Source: CAG-841 sp963656825 (GTDB taxonomy: Bacteria; Bacillota; Clostridia; Oscillospirales; CAG-272). From it: a stretch of 64,000 bases of DNA. A program made the position numbers and the translations under genes. Under the pieces are notes generated by a model. It was not told the DNA's origin. It saw only the letters and a program-made list of their open reading frames with translations, and did no database searches. Every line of letters starts with the position of its first letter. Within the stretch, counting starts at the first letter, position 1. The stretch lies in NCBI GenBank assembly GCA_963656825.1, contig CAVKJG010000002.1, forward strand, positions 1-64,000. Direction: 5' to 3'. Shown one piece after another: positions 35,046 to 43,793 of this stretch.

Positions 35046-36056
35046 TTAGTCTTTTTTTATTCTTACTTCGAATTCTGAAAGCTCTTCACACGGCGATATT
35101 TTCAGCGCCGAAAGCCCGAATTCTTCTTTTATTTTAGTTTTGTTTTCGCCCTTGTATCCTACGGCGCACGATACCCTGCGCGGATTGCAGAAAACAGTTA
35201 CCTTCTCACCGGAAAGTTCTTTGCACAGCGCCGATATCTTTTTTTCAAAATAACGGCTTATGCACATTTCGCCTATTGCCTCCGAATAATCTCCGCAGGC
35301 GATTTCTTCGCCTGAAACAAGCGCCTCTCCCGACTGCAGGCCTATTCTTATAACCTTTATTCCTCTTTCGGCAAAGACTTCAAACGCCGCTTCGGTGCGG
35401 TCGATCGCTTCCTCCCTGCTCATCGGGACATATCCCCCGCAGTAAGCCATATCGGCAAGCTTTGTTCCCTTGAATACCACAGTAGGATATATTCTTGCGG
35501 CGACCGCGCCCATATCGGCAATAGCCTCCGCCGTTCTGATCTCATCCTCTTTTGTCGAGCCCGGAAGTCCTATCATCATCTGTCCCACGAATTCCATTCC
35601 GGCACCGATTATAAGCGCCGAAGCTTTTTTACAGCACTCAAAGCCGTGTCCTCTGCCCGATACTTCAAGCACTCTTTCGGAGGAGCTCTGTATTCCGAGT
35701 TCAACGCTCTTCACACCGTAGGAGCGAAGTATTCCGACTATCTCTTCATCTATACAGTCGGGGCGGGTAGATATTCTTATCGATTCCGCTCTGCCCTCGT
35801 CTATGAATTTCTTCGCTACGGAAAGCAGATATATCATATCCGCGCGGTCTATCGCCGTAAAGCTTCCGCCGAAGTACGCTATCTGCACCGTGCGCTTTGA
35901 AGTATCTATTGTGGAAAGCGCGTTTTCTATCTCGCTCTCAACCTTTGTGAAATCGGGAACGTTGTGACCCGATATCGTCCGCTGATTGCAGAAAACGCAG
36001 GCATTCGGACAGCCCATATGCGGAACGAATATCGGTATGTTTGCGTGTGTTTTCAT
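35046..36056 (-). CDS. Elp3-like radical SAM protein
   Basis: 336 residues. The Fe-S cysteines are in PHMGCPNACVFCNQ (Cys16, Cys20, Cys23), followed by AYFGGSFTAID and ISTRPDCIDEEI, motifs shared with the Elp3/HemN-like radical SAM group. The gene is regularly found between rnc and smc in clostridia, but the reaction is not known. It overlaps the rnc stop by four bases, indicating translational coupling. Confidence 0.9.
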   Translation of the reverse strand: MKTHANIPIFVPHMGCPNACVFCNQRTISGHNVPDFTKVESEIENALSTIDTSKRTVQIAYFGGSFTAIDRADMIYLLSVAKKFIDEGRAESIRISTRPDCIDEEIVGILRSYGVKSVELGIQSSSERVLEVSGRGHGFECCKKASALIIGAGMEFVGQMMIGLPGSTKEDEIRTAEAIADMGAVAARIYPTVVFKGTKLADMAYCGGYVPMSREEAIDRTEAAFEVFAERGIKVIRIGLQSGEALVSGEEIACGDYSEAIGEMCISRYFEKKISALCKELSGEKVTVFCNPRRVSCAVGYKGENKTKIKEEFGLSALKISPCEELSEFEVRIKKD

Positions 36057-36781
36057 TTCTTTTCTTCGTCGGATATCCCGAAAAGGCGGAGCGCTTCTCT
36101 TGCCGCCTGTTTTTCGGCTTCCTTTTTGCTCTTTCCCTCGCCCTTGCCGAGAATGTTGCTGTTTACCTTTACCTCGCAGAAAAACGTCTTGTCGTGGTCG
36201 GGACCTTCTTCTCCCGTGATTACATATTCAAGCTTTTCGCCGGGCGATTCCTGAATTATTTCCTGCAGAAGCGATTTCGGGTCGGAAAGGCTTTTTGTCG
36301 GCGAAAAGGCGTCTGCCGCCTTTATAACAAACGGCATTACAAAATCCTCCGCGCTCTTTTTTCCGCCGTCAAGATAAACGGCAGCCGTAAGCGCTTCAAA
36401 GGCGTCCTCAAGATTTGAGTCAAGCTCTCGCCCTCCGCAAAGCTCCTCACCGTGACCGAGATAAAGATATTCGCCCAGCGATATCTCCCTTGAGAACGAC
36501 GCAAGCGACGCGCGCTCGACTATGCTTCTGCGCATACTCGAAAGCTCGCCCTCGTTGCTGTCCGGAAATCTTTTGAAAAGATATTCGCTTACGATAGCCG
36601 AAAGCACCGAGTCGCCCAGAAATTCAAGTCTTTCGTTTGATTTTTCCGTCGTTCTTGCCTCGTTCACATACGATGTATGGTTCAATGCCTCGCGCAGAAA
36701 TTCTCTGTTTGCAAATCTGTGATTTATACGTTTTTCAAGCTCCGCCGTATCAATGCGCGGAGAAGTTATCTTATCCTTCAT
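36053..36781 (-). CDS. rnc: Ribonuclease III
   Basis: 242 residues. The RNase III signature NERLEFLGDSVLSAIVSEYLF has the acidic catalytic residues, with the downstream DAFEALTAAVYLDGG box. A double-stranded-RNA-binding domain ends the protein (GKGEGKSKKEAEKQAAREAL). It processes rRNA precursors and duplex RNAs. Its start overlaps the plsX end by 11 bases. acpP, which often separates plsX and rnc, is absent. Confidence 0.97.
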   Translation of the reverse strand: MKDKITSPRIDTAELEKRINHRFANREFLREALNHTSYVNEARTTEKSNERLEFLGDSVLSAIVSEYLFKRFPDSNEGELSSMRRSIVERASLASFSREISLGEYLYLGHGEELCGGRELDSNLEDAFEALTAAVYLDGGKKSAEDFVMPFVIKAADAFSPTKSLSDPKSLLQEIIQESPGEKLEYVITGEEGPDHDKTFFCEVKVNSNILGKGEGKSKKEAEKQAAREALRLFGISDEEKK

Positions 36782-37787
36782 TTTTCCCTCCGACGTTCAC
36801 AGCTCTGAAAAGCTCCGCCGATTTTTCTATTTCGCCTATGACGTCGGCACGGACGTAATCCGCCGCGCGCATAAGCGCATTTTTTATTGCGTTCGCCTCC
36901 GAATTTCCGTGAGCCTTTATAACAGGCTTTGCTATTCCTATAAACGGCGCGCCGCCGTATTCGGTAACGTCAAAAAATCTGTCCTCGCGACGCAGAGCAG
37001 CCATAACGTCGGCGTTTTTTCCGCCGTCGGCAGATCCGACCTCCCGTATAACGTGCTGCATAACGAACCGGCAGATTCCCTCGCTTGTTTTGAGAAGAAC
37101 ATTTCCTGTAAATCCGTCACAGACGGCTACGTCGCAGGCGTCAAACGGAAGCTCCTTCCCTTCGACGCTTCCCACAAAGTTCAGATTTTTGTCGTTTTCC
37201 ATAAGCGCCTTTGCTTCTATCACAAGCGGAGTTCCCTTATGACCCTCGGAGCCGTTGTTGACAAGCGCCACTCTCGGATTTTCTATCCCGTAAAGCTTTC
37301 TCATATATATTGAGCCGAGATGCGCGAAATGCAGAAGATATTCCGGCGTGGCCGTGACGTTTGCGCCGCAGTCCATAAGCATTACGTTGTTGGTGTAAGG
37401 CAGCACCGTTCCGAGCGCCGCGCGTCGAAGCCCCGCAACTCTGTGAACGATAAGCGTCGCGCCGGTAAAGAGCGCGCCCGTATTTCCGCACGAAACAACG
37501 GCGTCGCCCTCGCCTGCGGCAAGCATACGGAGCGCTGCGCCCATAGAAGAATTTTTCTTCTTCTGAACGATACAAAGAGGACTGTCCTCCATTTCTATCA
37601 CGCCGTCGCTGCCGATTATATCGAAGCCGTCCTCCTCCGCTTCCTCGTCCGAGAGCGCCTTGCGTATTGCTTTTTCGTTGCCGACAAGCGCTATGCGCGC
37701 GTCGAGCTCTTTTCTTGCGAGCAGTGCACCCTTTATTATATCGGCAGGCGGATTGTCGCCGCCCATAACGTCAAGGATTATCTTCAT
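36771..37787 (-). CDS. plsX: Phosphate acyltransferase PlsX
   Basis: 338 residues. It begins KIILDVMGGDNPP and has SCGNTGALFTGATLIV, LMDCGANVTATPEYLLHFA, and VCDGFTGNVLLKTSEG. PlsX makes acyl phosphate from acyl-ACP, the substrate for PlsY (20682-21350 here). It is the first gene of an eleven-gene unit to leuS, driven by the promoter at 37820-37848. Confidence 0.97.
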   Translation of the reverse strand: MKIILDVMGGDNPPADIIKGALLARKELDARIALVGNEKAIRKALSDEEAEEDGFDIIGSDGVIEMEDSPLCIVQKKKNSSMGAALRMLAAGEGDAVVSCGNTGALFTGATLIVHRVAGLRRAALGTVLPYTNNVMLMDCGANVTATPEYLLHFAHLGSIYMRKLYGIENPRVALVNNGSEGHKGTPLVIEAKALMENDKNLNFVGSVEGKELPFDACDVAVCDGFTGNVLLKTSEGICRFVMQHVIREVGSADGGKNADVMAALRREDRFFDVTEYGGAPFIGIAKPVIKAHGNSEANAIKNALMRAADYVRADVIGEIEKSAELFRAVNVGGKNEG

Positions 37788-37819
37788 AAAATACTCCGAT
37801 TTTATAGTTTTACTTATGT

Positions 37820-37848
37820 ATTATATAACAAAATAAATTATATTGCAA
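37820..37848 (-). promoter_or_regulatory. Promoter of the plsX-to-leuS operon
   Basis: TTGCAA (37843-37848), 17 bp, TATAAT (37820-37825), 33 bases upstream of plsX. Confidence 0.78.
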
Positions 37849-37861
37849 TATGTATTTCAAA

Positions 37862-37904
37862 CAAAAAAGGCGACGTCTTTCGACGGTCGCCGATTTTTGG
37901 AATA
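37862..37904 (-). terminator. Terminator of topA
   Basis: Stem GGCGAC.GTC/GAC.GTCGCC (about 37869-37891, one bulge) followed on the minus strand by TTTTTTG, directly after the topA stop and before the plsX promoter. Confidence 0.8.
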
Positions 37905-37910
37905 TTATTC

Positions 37911-40151
37911 TTATTTTTTGTCCTCAAAGTCCTTATAGCCGCAGGCGGCGTCGGCGCAGTAAAGTCCCTTGCCCTTCTTTTCAAAAAGCATCTTTCCGCA
38001 CTTCGGACATTTTTCCGCGGTCGGAAGATCCCAGCTTGAAAAATCACATTCGGGATATTTTTCACAGCGATAGTAAAGATTTTTCTTCTTGCCGTAGGCT
38101 TTTACTATATCCGCCCCGCACTTGGGACACCTGACTCCGACAGACTCAAGAATCGCCTTTGTATATCTGCATTTCGGAAAATTCGAGCAGGCGTAGAAGC
38201 GTCCGTACGAGCTGCTGCGGATAACTATGTCGCCTCCGCACTTTTCGCATTTCATATCGGTTTTTTCGGGTTCCTCCGTCTTTTTCTCTATGACGTTGCC
38301 CTTTTTGTCTATCGCCTTTGTGTTTTTACATTCGGGATATCCCGGGCAGGCGGCAAAGGTACCGAATCTGCCGTGCTTTATCACCATTTTTCTTCCGCAC
38401 TTTTCGCAGATTATGTCGGATTCCTCATCCGGAACCTTTACCTTGTTGTCCTTTATGGATTCCTGCGCCTTTTCAAGCGTTTTTGAAAAATCGCCGTAGA
38501 AATCGCCGAGAACCTCGGTCATTGTTTCTTCTCCGCGCGCGATCTTGTCAAGATCCTCCTCCACGCTCGCGGTGAATTTATAATCCACTATTTCCGGAAA
38601 ATTCTTTTTCATAAGCTTGACCGTCGCCTCGCCGAGCGGCGTCGATACAAGCGCTTTCTTTTCGCGCTTTACATAGCCTCTCTGAACAATCGTGGTTATC
38701 GTCTGCGCGTAGGTGCTCGGTCTGCCTATGCCCTTTTCTTCAAGAAATTTGATAAGCGAGCCTTCCGTATAGTGTGCCGGAGGATCGGTAAAGTTCTGCT
38801 TTGAAGAAAGCTCCTCCTTTGTAAGCGCGTCGCCTGCCGGAAGCTCGGGAAGCTTTGTCTTGGGCTGAAGCTCGTCGTCCGTATCGTCGTATGCGAGCAT
38901 ATAGCCCCTGAAGCTTACGACATATTCGCTCGATTTGAATATATATTCTCCGCACGATATATCCGCCGAAAGCACTTCAAGCTCGGCATTTTTCATCTGA
39001 CTTGCGATAAATCTGTCCCAGATGAGCTTGTAAAGCTTGTATTGATCCGAAGAAAGCGCGCTCTTTACCTTTTCCGGAGGAAGAGAAAGATCCGCCGGAC
39101 GTATGGCTTCGTGAGCGTCCTGCGCCGAGGCGTTCGATTTGAAAACTCTGCGCTTTGACGGATAGCAGTCGCTTCCGTATTTGCCGATAATAAAGCTTTT
39201 CGCGGCTTCCGCCGCTTCGTCGGAAACGCGGAGAGAGTCAGTTCTCATATACGTTATAAGACCGTGCGTTCCGCCGTTTTCCGCGCCTAAATTTATACCC
39301 TCGTAAAGCTCCTGAGCCACAAGCATCGTGCGCTTGGACTGAAATCCGAGCCTTTTTGAAGCCTCCTGCTGAAGCGTTGAGGTTATGAACGGAGGATTGG
39401 GCGAGCGGTGCTTTTTCGTCACCTCGCTTGCGGAAACGGTAAATTCGCCGTTTTCGCAGGCGTCGGTCACCTTTTTCGCGTCAGCCTCGCAGGAAAGCTC
39501 GATCTTGCCGTTTTTGTCGCCGAAGAATTTTGCCGTTATTCTGGCGCGCTTCGGAGTTCTGAGCGTCGCTTCTATTGTCCAGTATTCCTTCGGAACGAAA
39601 GCCTTTATCTCCGCTTCCCTTTCAACGATTATTCTCGTCGCTACGGACTGAACTCTTCCGGCGGAAAGTCCGCTGCGGACGGTTTTCCAGAGGTAAGGAC
39701 TTATCTTGTAGCCCACTATTCTGTCAAGAATTCTTCTTGCCTGCTGTGAGTTTACAAGGTTCATATCTATTGCGCGCGGATGCTCCATTCCGGCAAGCAC
39801 CGTTTTCTTTGTTATATCGTTGAAGGTAACTCTGTTCGCTTCCTCGGGCTTTATGCCGAGAACCGTCGCAAGATGCCACGATATAGCTTCTCCCTCTCGG
39901 TCGGGGTCGGTTGCAAAGTACACCTTGTCGGCGTTTTTGACTTCCTTTTTGAGCTGGTTTATTATGTCCGTTTTTCCCTTTATGTTGATGTATTTTACCG
40001 CAAAGTCGTGATCGGTGTCTACGCCGAGCGTGCTTTTCGGAAGATCTCTGACATGGCCGACCGATGCCACGACCTTATATTCCTTGCCGAGATAGGAATT
40101 TATTGCGGGCGCCTTGTACGGCGACTCGATTATTACAAGATAATGCTGCAT
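37911..40151 (-). CDS. topA: DNA topoisomerase I
   Basis: 746 residues. The TOPRIM domain starts YLVIIESPYKAPAI and holds DPDREGEAISWHLA. The catalytic tyrosine is in GLITYMRTDSLR. Three C-terminal CxxC zinc ribbons follow (CEKCGRKMVIKHG, CEKCGGDIVIRSS, CPKCGADIVKAYG) plus a fourth (CPKCGKMLFEKKG). It relaxes negative supercoils. It has a consensus promoter and its own terminator. dprA lies upstream on the same strand, the common dprA-topA order. Confidence 0.97.
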   Translation of the reverse strand: MQHYLVIIESPYKAPAINSYLGKEYKVVASVGHVRDLPKSTLGVDTDHDFAVKYINIKGKTDIINQLKKEVKNADKVYFATDPDREGEAISWHLATVLGIKPEEANRVTFNDITKKTVLAGMEHPRAIDMNLVNSQQARRILDRIVGYKISPYLWKTVRSGLSAGRVQSVATRIIVEREAEIKAFVPKEYWTIEATLRTPKRARITAKFFGDKNGKIELSCEADAKKVTDACENGEFTVSASEVTKKHRSPNPPFITSTLQQEASKRLGFQSKRTMLVAQELYEGINLGAENGGTHGLITYMRTDSLRVSDEAAEAAKSFIIGKYGSDCYPSKRRVFKSNASAQDAHEAIRPADLSLPPEKVKSALSSDQYKLYKLIWDRFIASQMKNAELEVLSADISCGEYIFKSSEYVVSFRGYMLAYDDTDDELQPKTKLPELPAGDALTKEELSSKQNFTDPPAHYTEGSLIKFLEEKGIGRPSTYAQTITTIVQRGYVKREKKALVSTPLGEATVKLMKKNFPEIVDYKFTASVEEDLDKIARGEETMTEVLGDFYGDFSKTLEKAQESIKDNKVKVPDEESDIICEKCGRKMVIKHGRFGTFAACPGYPECKNTKAIDKKGNVIEKKTEEPEKTDMKCEKCGGDIVIRSSSYGRFYACSNFPKCRYTKAILESVGVRCPKCGADIVKAYGKKKNLYYRCEKYPECDFSSWDLPTAEKCPKCGKMLFEKKGKGLYCADAACGYKDFEDKK

Positions 40152-40220
40152 TTTTGCACGATCGCTTGAAAAAGCGAAGCTCCTTATCTGAAATCTGTTT
40201 TATTTTTGGTGACGTTTGCC

Positions 40221-40249
40221 ATTATACACAACAAAGGACGCTGTGTCAA
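40221..40249 (-). promoter_or_regulatory. Promoter for topA
   Basis: TTGACA (40244-40249), 17 bp, TATAAT (40221-40226) with TG at the extended position. The -35 lies at the very end of dprA. Confidence 0.85.
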
Positions 40250-40250
40250 G

Positions 40251-41492
40251 TCAAAAATTTTTAACTCTTTTATAACTTCCGCCCGGAACGGCTTCTATAA
40301 GTCCGTATATTTCAAGCGTGGTGAGAAGTCCGAGCATCGCGCCCGTTTCAAGCGACATACCCGCAGCTATTGCGGCTTTGTATATTTCGTCCGTCGTCAT
40401 TCTGTCGCCGATAAGCGCGAATAGCCTTCTTTCGTCCTCGGTAAGATACGAAAGATCCTCCTGCTTTGGCGCGGACTGCTTTTTTTGCTCCTGATAGGCG
40501 CGGTTTTTCGTGTATCTCGGCGGCGGCTCTATCTTTGCGTCCGTTGCCGCAACCTTTATTTTCTGCGATGTGACATATCTTCTGTCGTCTATGTTTTCGG
40601 TAAATATTCTGTGCGGATAAAGCAGCTCGTATTCCCGTAAAATATCCTTTGCGGAAAGCGCTATTTTCGCGCCGTTGCGGATAAGCTCGTTTGTGCCCTC
40701 GCTTTCCCTGTCGCCGATTTTGCCGGGAACGGCAAACACGTCGCGCCCCTGCGACTGCGCTCTGCCCGCGGTTATGAGCGCGCCGCTTCTTTTGTCGGCT
40801 TCGACAACGAGCGTAGCCTGCGAAAGTCCGGATATTATTCTGTTTCTCACGGGGAAATTCCAGCCCGACGGCTCCGTCCCGGGAGCATATTCTGTCATCA
40901 CCGTGCCGTTTACTATTATCTGCTCCATAAGCTCTTTGTTCTGCGGCGGATATGCCGTTTCTATTCCGCAGCCGAGCACGGCGATGGTGTGTCCGCCGAC
41001 GGAAAGCGCGCCTCTCGACGCCATCCCGTCTATGCCGAGCGCCATTCCCGAAACGACTATCGCGCCGCCTCTCGCAAGCTCCGCGCCGAACTTATACGCC
41101 GTTTTCTCACCGTATTCCGTGCAGGATCGCGTGCCGACAACGGCAACAAGAACGTTGTCGTCTATTTTCGGTATTTTGCCCTTGTAATAAAGCAGAAGCG
41201 GCTTTGCGTGAATCGAAGCCAGCCTTTTCGGATATATGTCGCTGTCCGCCGTCATTATCGAAACGTTCGTTCTTTCGCAGAAATCAAGTATGCGCTTGCA
41301 GAGATCGAGATTTTTGTCAAGCAATGCGTGCCTGAGCTCCTTCGATATCCCGCCGACCTCTTCAAGCCTTGCCTCATCCGAAGCGTATATTTCCTCCGGC
41401 GAGCCGACCTGCGCCAGAAGGTAAGTGCCGCTTTCACTTCCGGCGCCGCAGCGCAGTGAAAGCCATATCCAGTAAAGCAGTGATCTGTCCAT
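40251..41492 (-). CDS. dprA: DNA-processing protein DprA
   Basis: 413 residues from the ATG at 41492, which follows GGAGGAG and avoids overlap with the trmH-like gene; a longer frame to 41525 exists. The Rossmann-fold DprA domain has VAVVGTRSCTEYGEKTAYKF, VSGMALGIDGMASRGAL and NFPVRNRIISGLSQATLVVEA. A C-terminal winged helix (DEIYKAAIAAGMSLETGAMLGLL) ends it. DprA loads RecA on single-stranded DNA taken up in transformation. Confidence 0.95.
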   Translation of the reverse strand: MDRSLLYWIWLSLRCGAGSESGTYLLAQVGSPEEIYASDEARLEEVGGISKELRHALLDKNLDLCKRILDFCERTNVSIMTADSDIYPKRLASIHAKPLLLYYKGKIPKIDDNVLVAVVGTRSCTEYGEKTAYKFGAELARGGAIVVSGMALGIDGMASRGALSVGGHTIAVLGCGIETAYPPQNKELMEQIIVNGTVMTEYAPGTEPSGWNFPVRNRIISGLSQATLVVEADKRSGALITAGRAQSQGRDVFAVPGKIGDRESEGTNELIRNGAKIALSAKDILREYELLYPHRIFTENIDDRRYVTSQKIKVAATDAKIEPPPRYTKNRAYQEQKKQSAPKQEDLSYLTEDERRLFALIGDRMTTDEIYKAAIAAGMSLETGAMLGLLTTLEIYGLIEAVPGGSYKRVKNF

Positions 41493-41503
41493 TTTCTCCT
41501 CCG

Positions 41504-42277
41504 TCAAAGTCTTTTGTGTTCCCACATAAGCACGGAAGCCGCAACCGCCGCATTCAGCGATTCCGCTCCGTCCTCACGCATCGGTATTATAACGCTGCCG
41601 TCGCAGCAATCGCGCACCTCTGCCGATATTCCGTGACCTTCGTTTCCCACGACAAAGGCAAGCCTTCCGCCCTTTTCTATTTCGTCTGCGCGAACGGACG
41701 TCTTGTCGAGCATTGCGGCGTAGACCTTACAGCCGCCGGCTCTCAACGCCTTTATTTTTTCGGGCAGAAGCGCCCTTTCCGTCGGAACGCGGAAAAGCGA
41801 GCCCATCGCCGCGCGGACGGTTTTCTGCCCGAAGGCGTCGGCACAGCCGTCGCCGAGCAGCACGCTCTCCGCGCCGAAGGCGTCGGCACAGCGGATCACC
41901 GTCCCGACGTTGCCGGGATCGGCAACGCCGTCGAGTATCATAATAAGTCCCGTGCTTCTGTGCGCCGGAAGCGGCTTTTTCGCTACCGTCAGCACTCCCT
42001 GCGGAGCGTTTTCCTCCGTCAGCTTTTCATATACGGCATCCGTGACCTTATATATTTCTCCGTCAAAGGCGCAAAGCTCGGGCGCATATATGTCCATTGC
42101 TTTTTCGCTTGCGAAAACCGCAACGATATCAAGCTTTTCGCGCACAACCTCCGAAAAAAGCTTTATTCCTTCAAAGCGGAAAAGCCCATCGGCGTCGCGC
42201 TTTTTCTTTTCCGAAAGTCCGCACGCCCAAAGAATTTTCGGGTTGCTTCTGCTTTTTATCTCCGTTACAAAAGGCAT
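41504..42277 (-). CDS. SpoU/TrmH-family RNA 2'-O-methyltransferase
   Basis: 257 residues from the ATG at 42277 (the frame extends to a TTG at 42304). The SPOUT knot motifs are LDGVADPGNVGTVIRCADAFGA, FVVGNEGHGIS and IIPMREDGAESLNAAVAASVLM. An N-terminal substrate-binding domain (SRSNPKILWACGLSEKKKRD) is present as in 23S rRNA methyltransferases of the RlmB/TsnR type. The exact target nucleotide is unknown. It is followed at 11 bases by dprA. Confidence 0.93.
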   Translation of the reverse strand: MPFVTEIKSRSNPKILWACGLSEKKKRDADGLFRFEGIKLFSEVVREKLDIVAVFASEKAMDIYAPELCAFDGEIYKVTDAVYEKLTEENAPQGVLTVAKKPLPAHRSTGLIMILDGVADPGNVGTVIRCADAFGAESVLLGDGCADAFGQKTVRAAMGSLFRVPTERALLPEKIKALRAGGCKVYAAMLDKTSVRADEIEKGGRLAFVVGNEGHGISAEVRDCCDGSVIIPMREDGAESLNAAVAASVLMWEHKRL

Positions 42278-42300
42278 ATCCGTTTTACTCCCTTTAATGC

Positions 42301-42331
42301 ACAAAAACCAAAGCGTATTTCAGCTTTGGTT
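42301..42331 (-). terminator. Terminator of infC-rpmI-rplT
   Basis: Stem AACCAAAGC (42306-42314) with GCTTTGGTT (42323-42331) plus a short T-run on the minus strand. It lies between the rplT stop and the trmH-like start. Confidence 0.75.
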
Positions 42332-42346
42332 TTCACGTTATTAAGA

Positions 42347-42700
42347 TTAAAGCGCTTTTTTGGCTGTTTCAACAAGCGAAGCGAAAGCTTCCTTGTCGGA
42401 AACCGCAAGCTCTGCGAGCATTTTACGGTTTATATCAACGCCTGCGAGCTTAAGACCGTGCATAAGCTGCGAATAGTTGATTCCGTTTACCTTTGCCTGT
42501 GCGGAAATTCTTGTTATCCACAGAGAACGGAAATCTCTCTTTTTGAGTTTACGTCCCGCAAAAGCGTAGTTACCGCTCTTCATTACCTGCTCTTTGGCCA
42601 TCTTGAAGTGCTTGCTCTTTGCGCCCCAGTAGCCCTTGGCGAGCTTCAGCATTTTATTTCTTCTTTTGCGCGTCATCATAGCGCCCTTTACTCTTGCCAT
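42347..42700 (-). CDS. rplT: 50S ribosomal protein L20
   Basis: 117 residues beginning ARVKGAMMTRKRRNKMLKLAKGYWGAKS, as in all L20. L20 also represses its own operon in Firmicutes by binding the leader; a leader hairpin lies at 43503-43541. Confidence 0.98.
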   Translation of the reverse strand: MARVKGAMMTRKRRNKMLKLAKGYWGAKSKHFKMAKEQVMKSGNYAFAGRKLKKRDFRSLWITRISAQAKVNGINYSQLMHGLKLAGVDINRKMLAELAVSDKEAFASLVETAKKAL

Positions 42701-42726
42701 CTTTGCTTCCTCCTATTTCGATTCGA

Positions 42727-42921
42727 TTATTTCTGAATGAGTGTCTTTACCGTTGCCTCGAAAGAGGGGCTGAGGTAAGTGTTGCGTCTGAGCTGTCTTT
42801 TGCGCTTGGGCGTCTTGAGTCCGAGCTTGTGACGACGGTTTGAGCTGTTCATCTTTACTCTTCCGCTTTTTGTAACGGAAAATCTTTTCGCTGTCGCGCT
42901 GTGTGTTTTGATTTTAGGCAT
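42727..42921 (-). CDS. rpmI: 50S ribosomal protein L35
   Basis: 64 residues from the ATG at 42921 (PKIKTHSATAKRFSVTKSGR to the end), preceded by GGAAA. Very basic, typical L35, between infC and rplT. Confidence 0.97.
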   Translation of the reverse strand: MPKIKTHSATAKRFSVTKSGRVKMNSSNRRHKLGLKTPKRKRQLRRNTYLSPSFEATVKTLIQK

Positions 42922-42969
42922 AGTGATTTTTTTCCTTTCGATATGACTTTGCGGCAAAGCCGCATTTGG

Positions 42970-43488
42970 TTACTTCTTTATCGGCGATATAACAAGCGAA
43001 AGCTTGCGGCCTTCAAGCACGGCTTTCTTGTCCGTGCTTCCGTATTCGGAGCACGCGGCAACGAACCTGTCCATCATTGCGGTGCCGAGCTCGGGGTGAA
43101 GAAGCTCTCTTCTTCCGTTGAATTTTACAACCGCGCGCACCTTGTTTCCTTCTTTGAGGAAGCGGAGCGCATGACCGAGCTTTGTTTCAAAGTCGTGATC
43201 GCCTATGTTGCAGGAAAGCTGAATTTCCTTTACTTCAACAACCTGCTGTTTTTTTCTTGCTTCTTTTTCGCGTTTTTCGCGCTCAAAACGGAATTTGCCG
43301 TAATCCATTATGCGACATACAGGCGGTTCCGCCTTGTCCGCTATCATAACAAGGTCGCTGCCGCTGTCATAGGCGGCTTTAAGCGCCCTGTCCGTATCGA
43401 CAATACCGAGCTGTTCGCCGTTTTCGCCGATAAGACGCACCTGAGGAACTTTTATATCCTCGTTGAAAAGATAATCTTTAGTGCTGAT
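42970..43488 (-). CDS. infC: Translation initiation factor IF-3, non-canonical ATC start
   Basis: 172 residues. The N-domain starts STKDYLFNEDIKVPQVRLIGENGEQLG; PPVCRIMDYGKFRFE follows, and the C-domain ends GRKLSLVISPIKK. No ATG, GTG or TTG lies between the ribosome-binding site GGAGG and the conserved start, whereas an ATC (43486-43488) lies nine bases behind it. IF-3 genes commonly use rare AUU/AUC/AUA starts so that IF-3 can repress its own initiation, and the length fits. Other in-frame starts lie upstream of the ribosome-binding site and would add an unrelated 18 residues. Confidence 0.95.
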   Translation of the reverse strand: MSTKDYLFNEDIKVPQVRLIGENGEQLGIVDTDRALKAAYDSGSDLVMIADKAEPPVCRIMDYGKFRFEREKREKEARKKQQVVEVKEIQLSCNIGDHDFETKLGHALRFLKEGNKVRAVVKFNGRRELLHPELGTAMMDRFVAACSEYGSTDKKAVLEGRKLSLVISPIKK

Positions 43489-43502
43489 AGTAGCACACCT
43501 CC

Positions 43503-43541
43503 AAAAATAAAAATTGCGGAAAGCCAAAGAGCTTCTCCGCA
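43503..43541 (-). promoter_or_regulatory. Leader attenuator of infC-rpmI-rplT
   Basis: Between the promoter (43646-43674) and the infC ribosome-binding site lies a hairpin (43515-43541, 8 bp plus 2 bp around a bulge, arms GCGGAGA/TTTCCGC). It is followed on the minus strand by AATTTTTATTTTT and then immediately GGAGG. It is built like a Rho-independent terminator, so readthrough would control the operon, as in the L20 leader of Bacillus. Confidence 0.7.
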
Positions 43542-43645
43542 CCGAAAAATTCCCTTACAACGTAAGGAAAAACGAATGTTATTGACCAAGGCTCGCGACG
43601 CGGCCGGGTGAAAGCGGAGAACGCTTTTCTTTGTTTTGCCAGAAC

Positions 43646-43674
43646 AGTATATCACTTCGTCTGCGTTTTGTCAA
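43646..43674 (-). promoter_or_regulatory. Promoter for infC-rpmI-rplT
   Basis: TTGACA (43669-43674), 17 bp, TATACT (43646-43651) preceded by AGTGA. It gives a leader of about 150 bases. Confidence 0.85.
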
Positions 43675-43760
43675 GTATGTTTTTTCGATGTTGTCTGTTT
43701 TTTTGTCCGAAACGGCGGTCAGACGATTTTTTTCGGTTTACGGTTCTCCGCTTTCAATGC

Positions 43761-43792
43761 GAGAAGCCACCCCGAAAGGAGTGGCTTTTGTT
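43761..43792 (-). terminator. Hairpin after the 43794 gene
   Basis: GCCACCCC/GGAGTGGC stem with a GAAA loop (43766-43785). On the minus strand only TTCTC follows, so termination is probably partial. Confidence 0.5.
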
Positions 43793-43793
43793 A

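Noticed and set aside
41369..42736. 455-codon plus-strand frame across trmH-like, rplT and dprA ends
   Set aside because: Spans several well-supported minus-strand genes and a terminator; the translation looks like antisense of basic ribosomal proteins.
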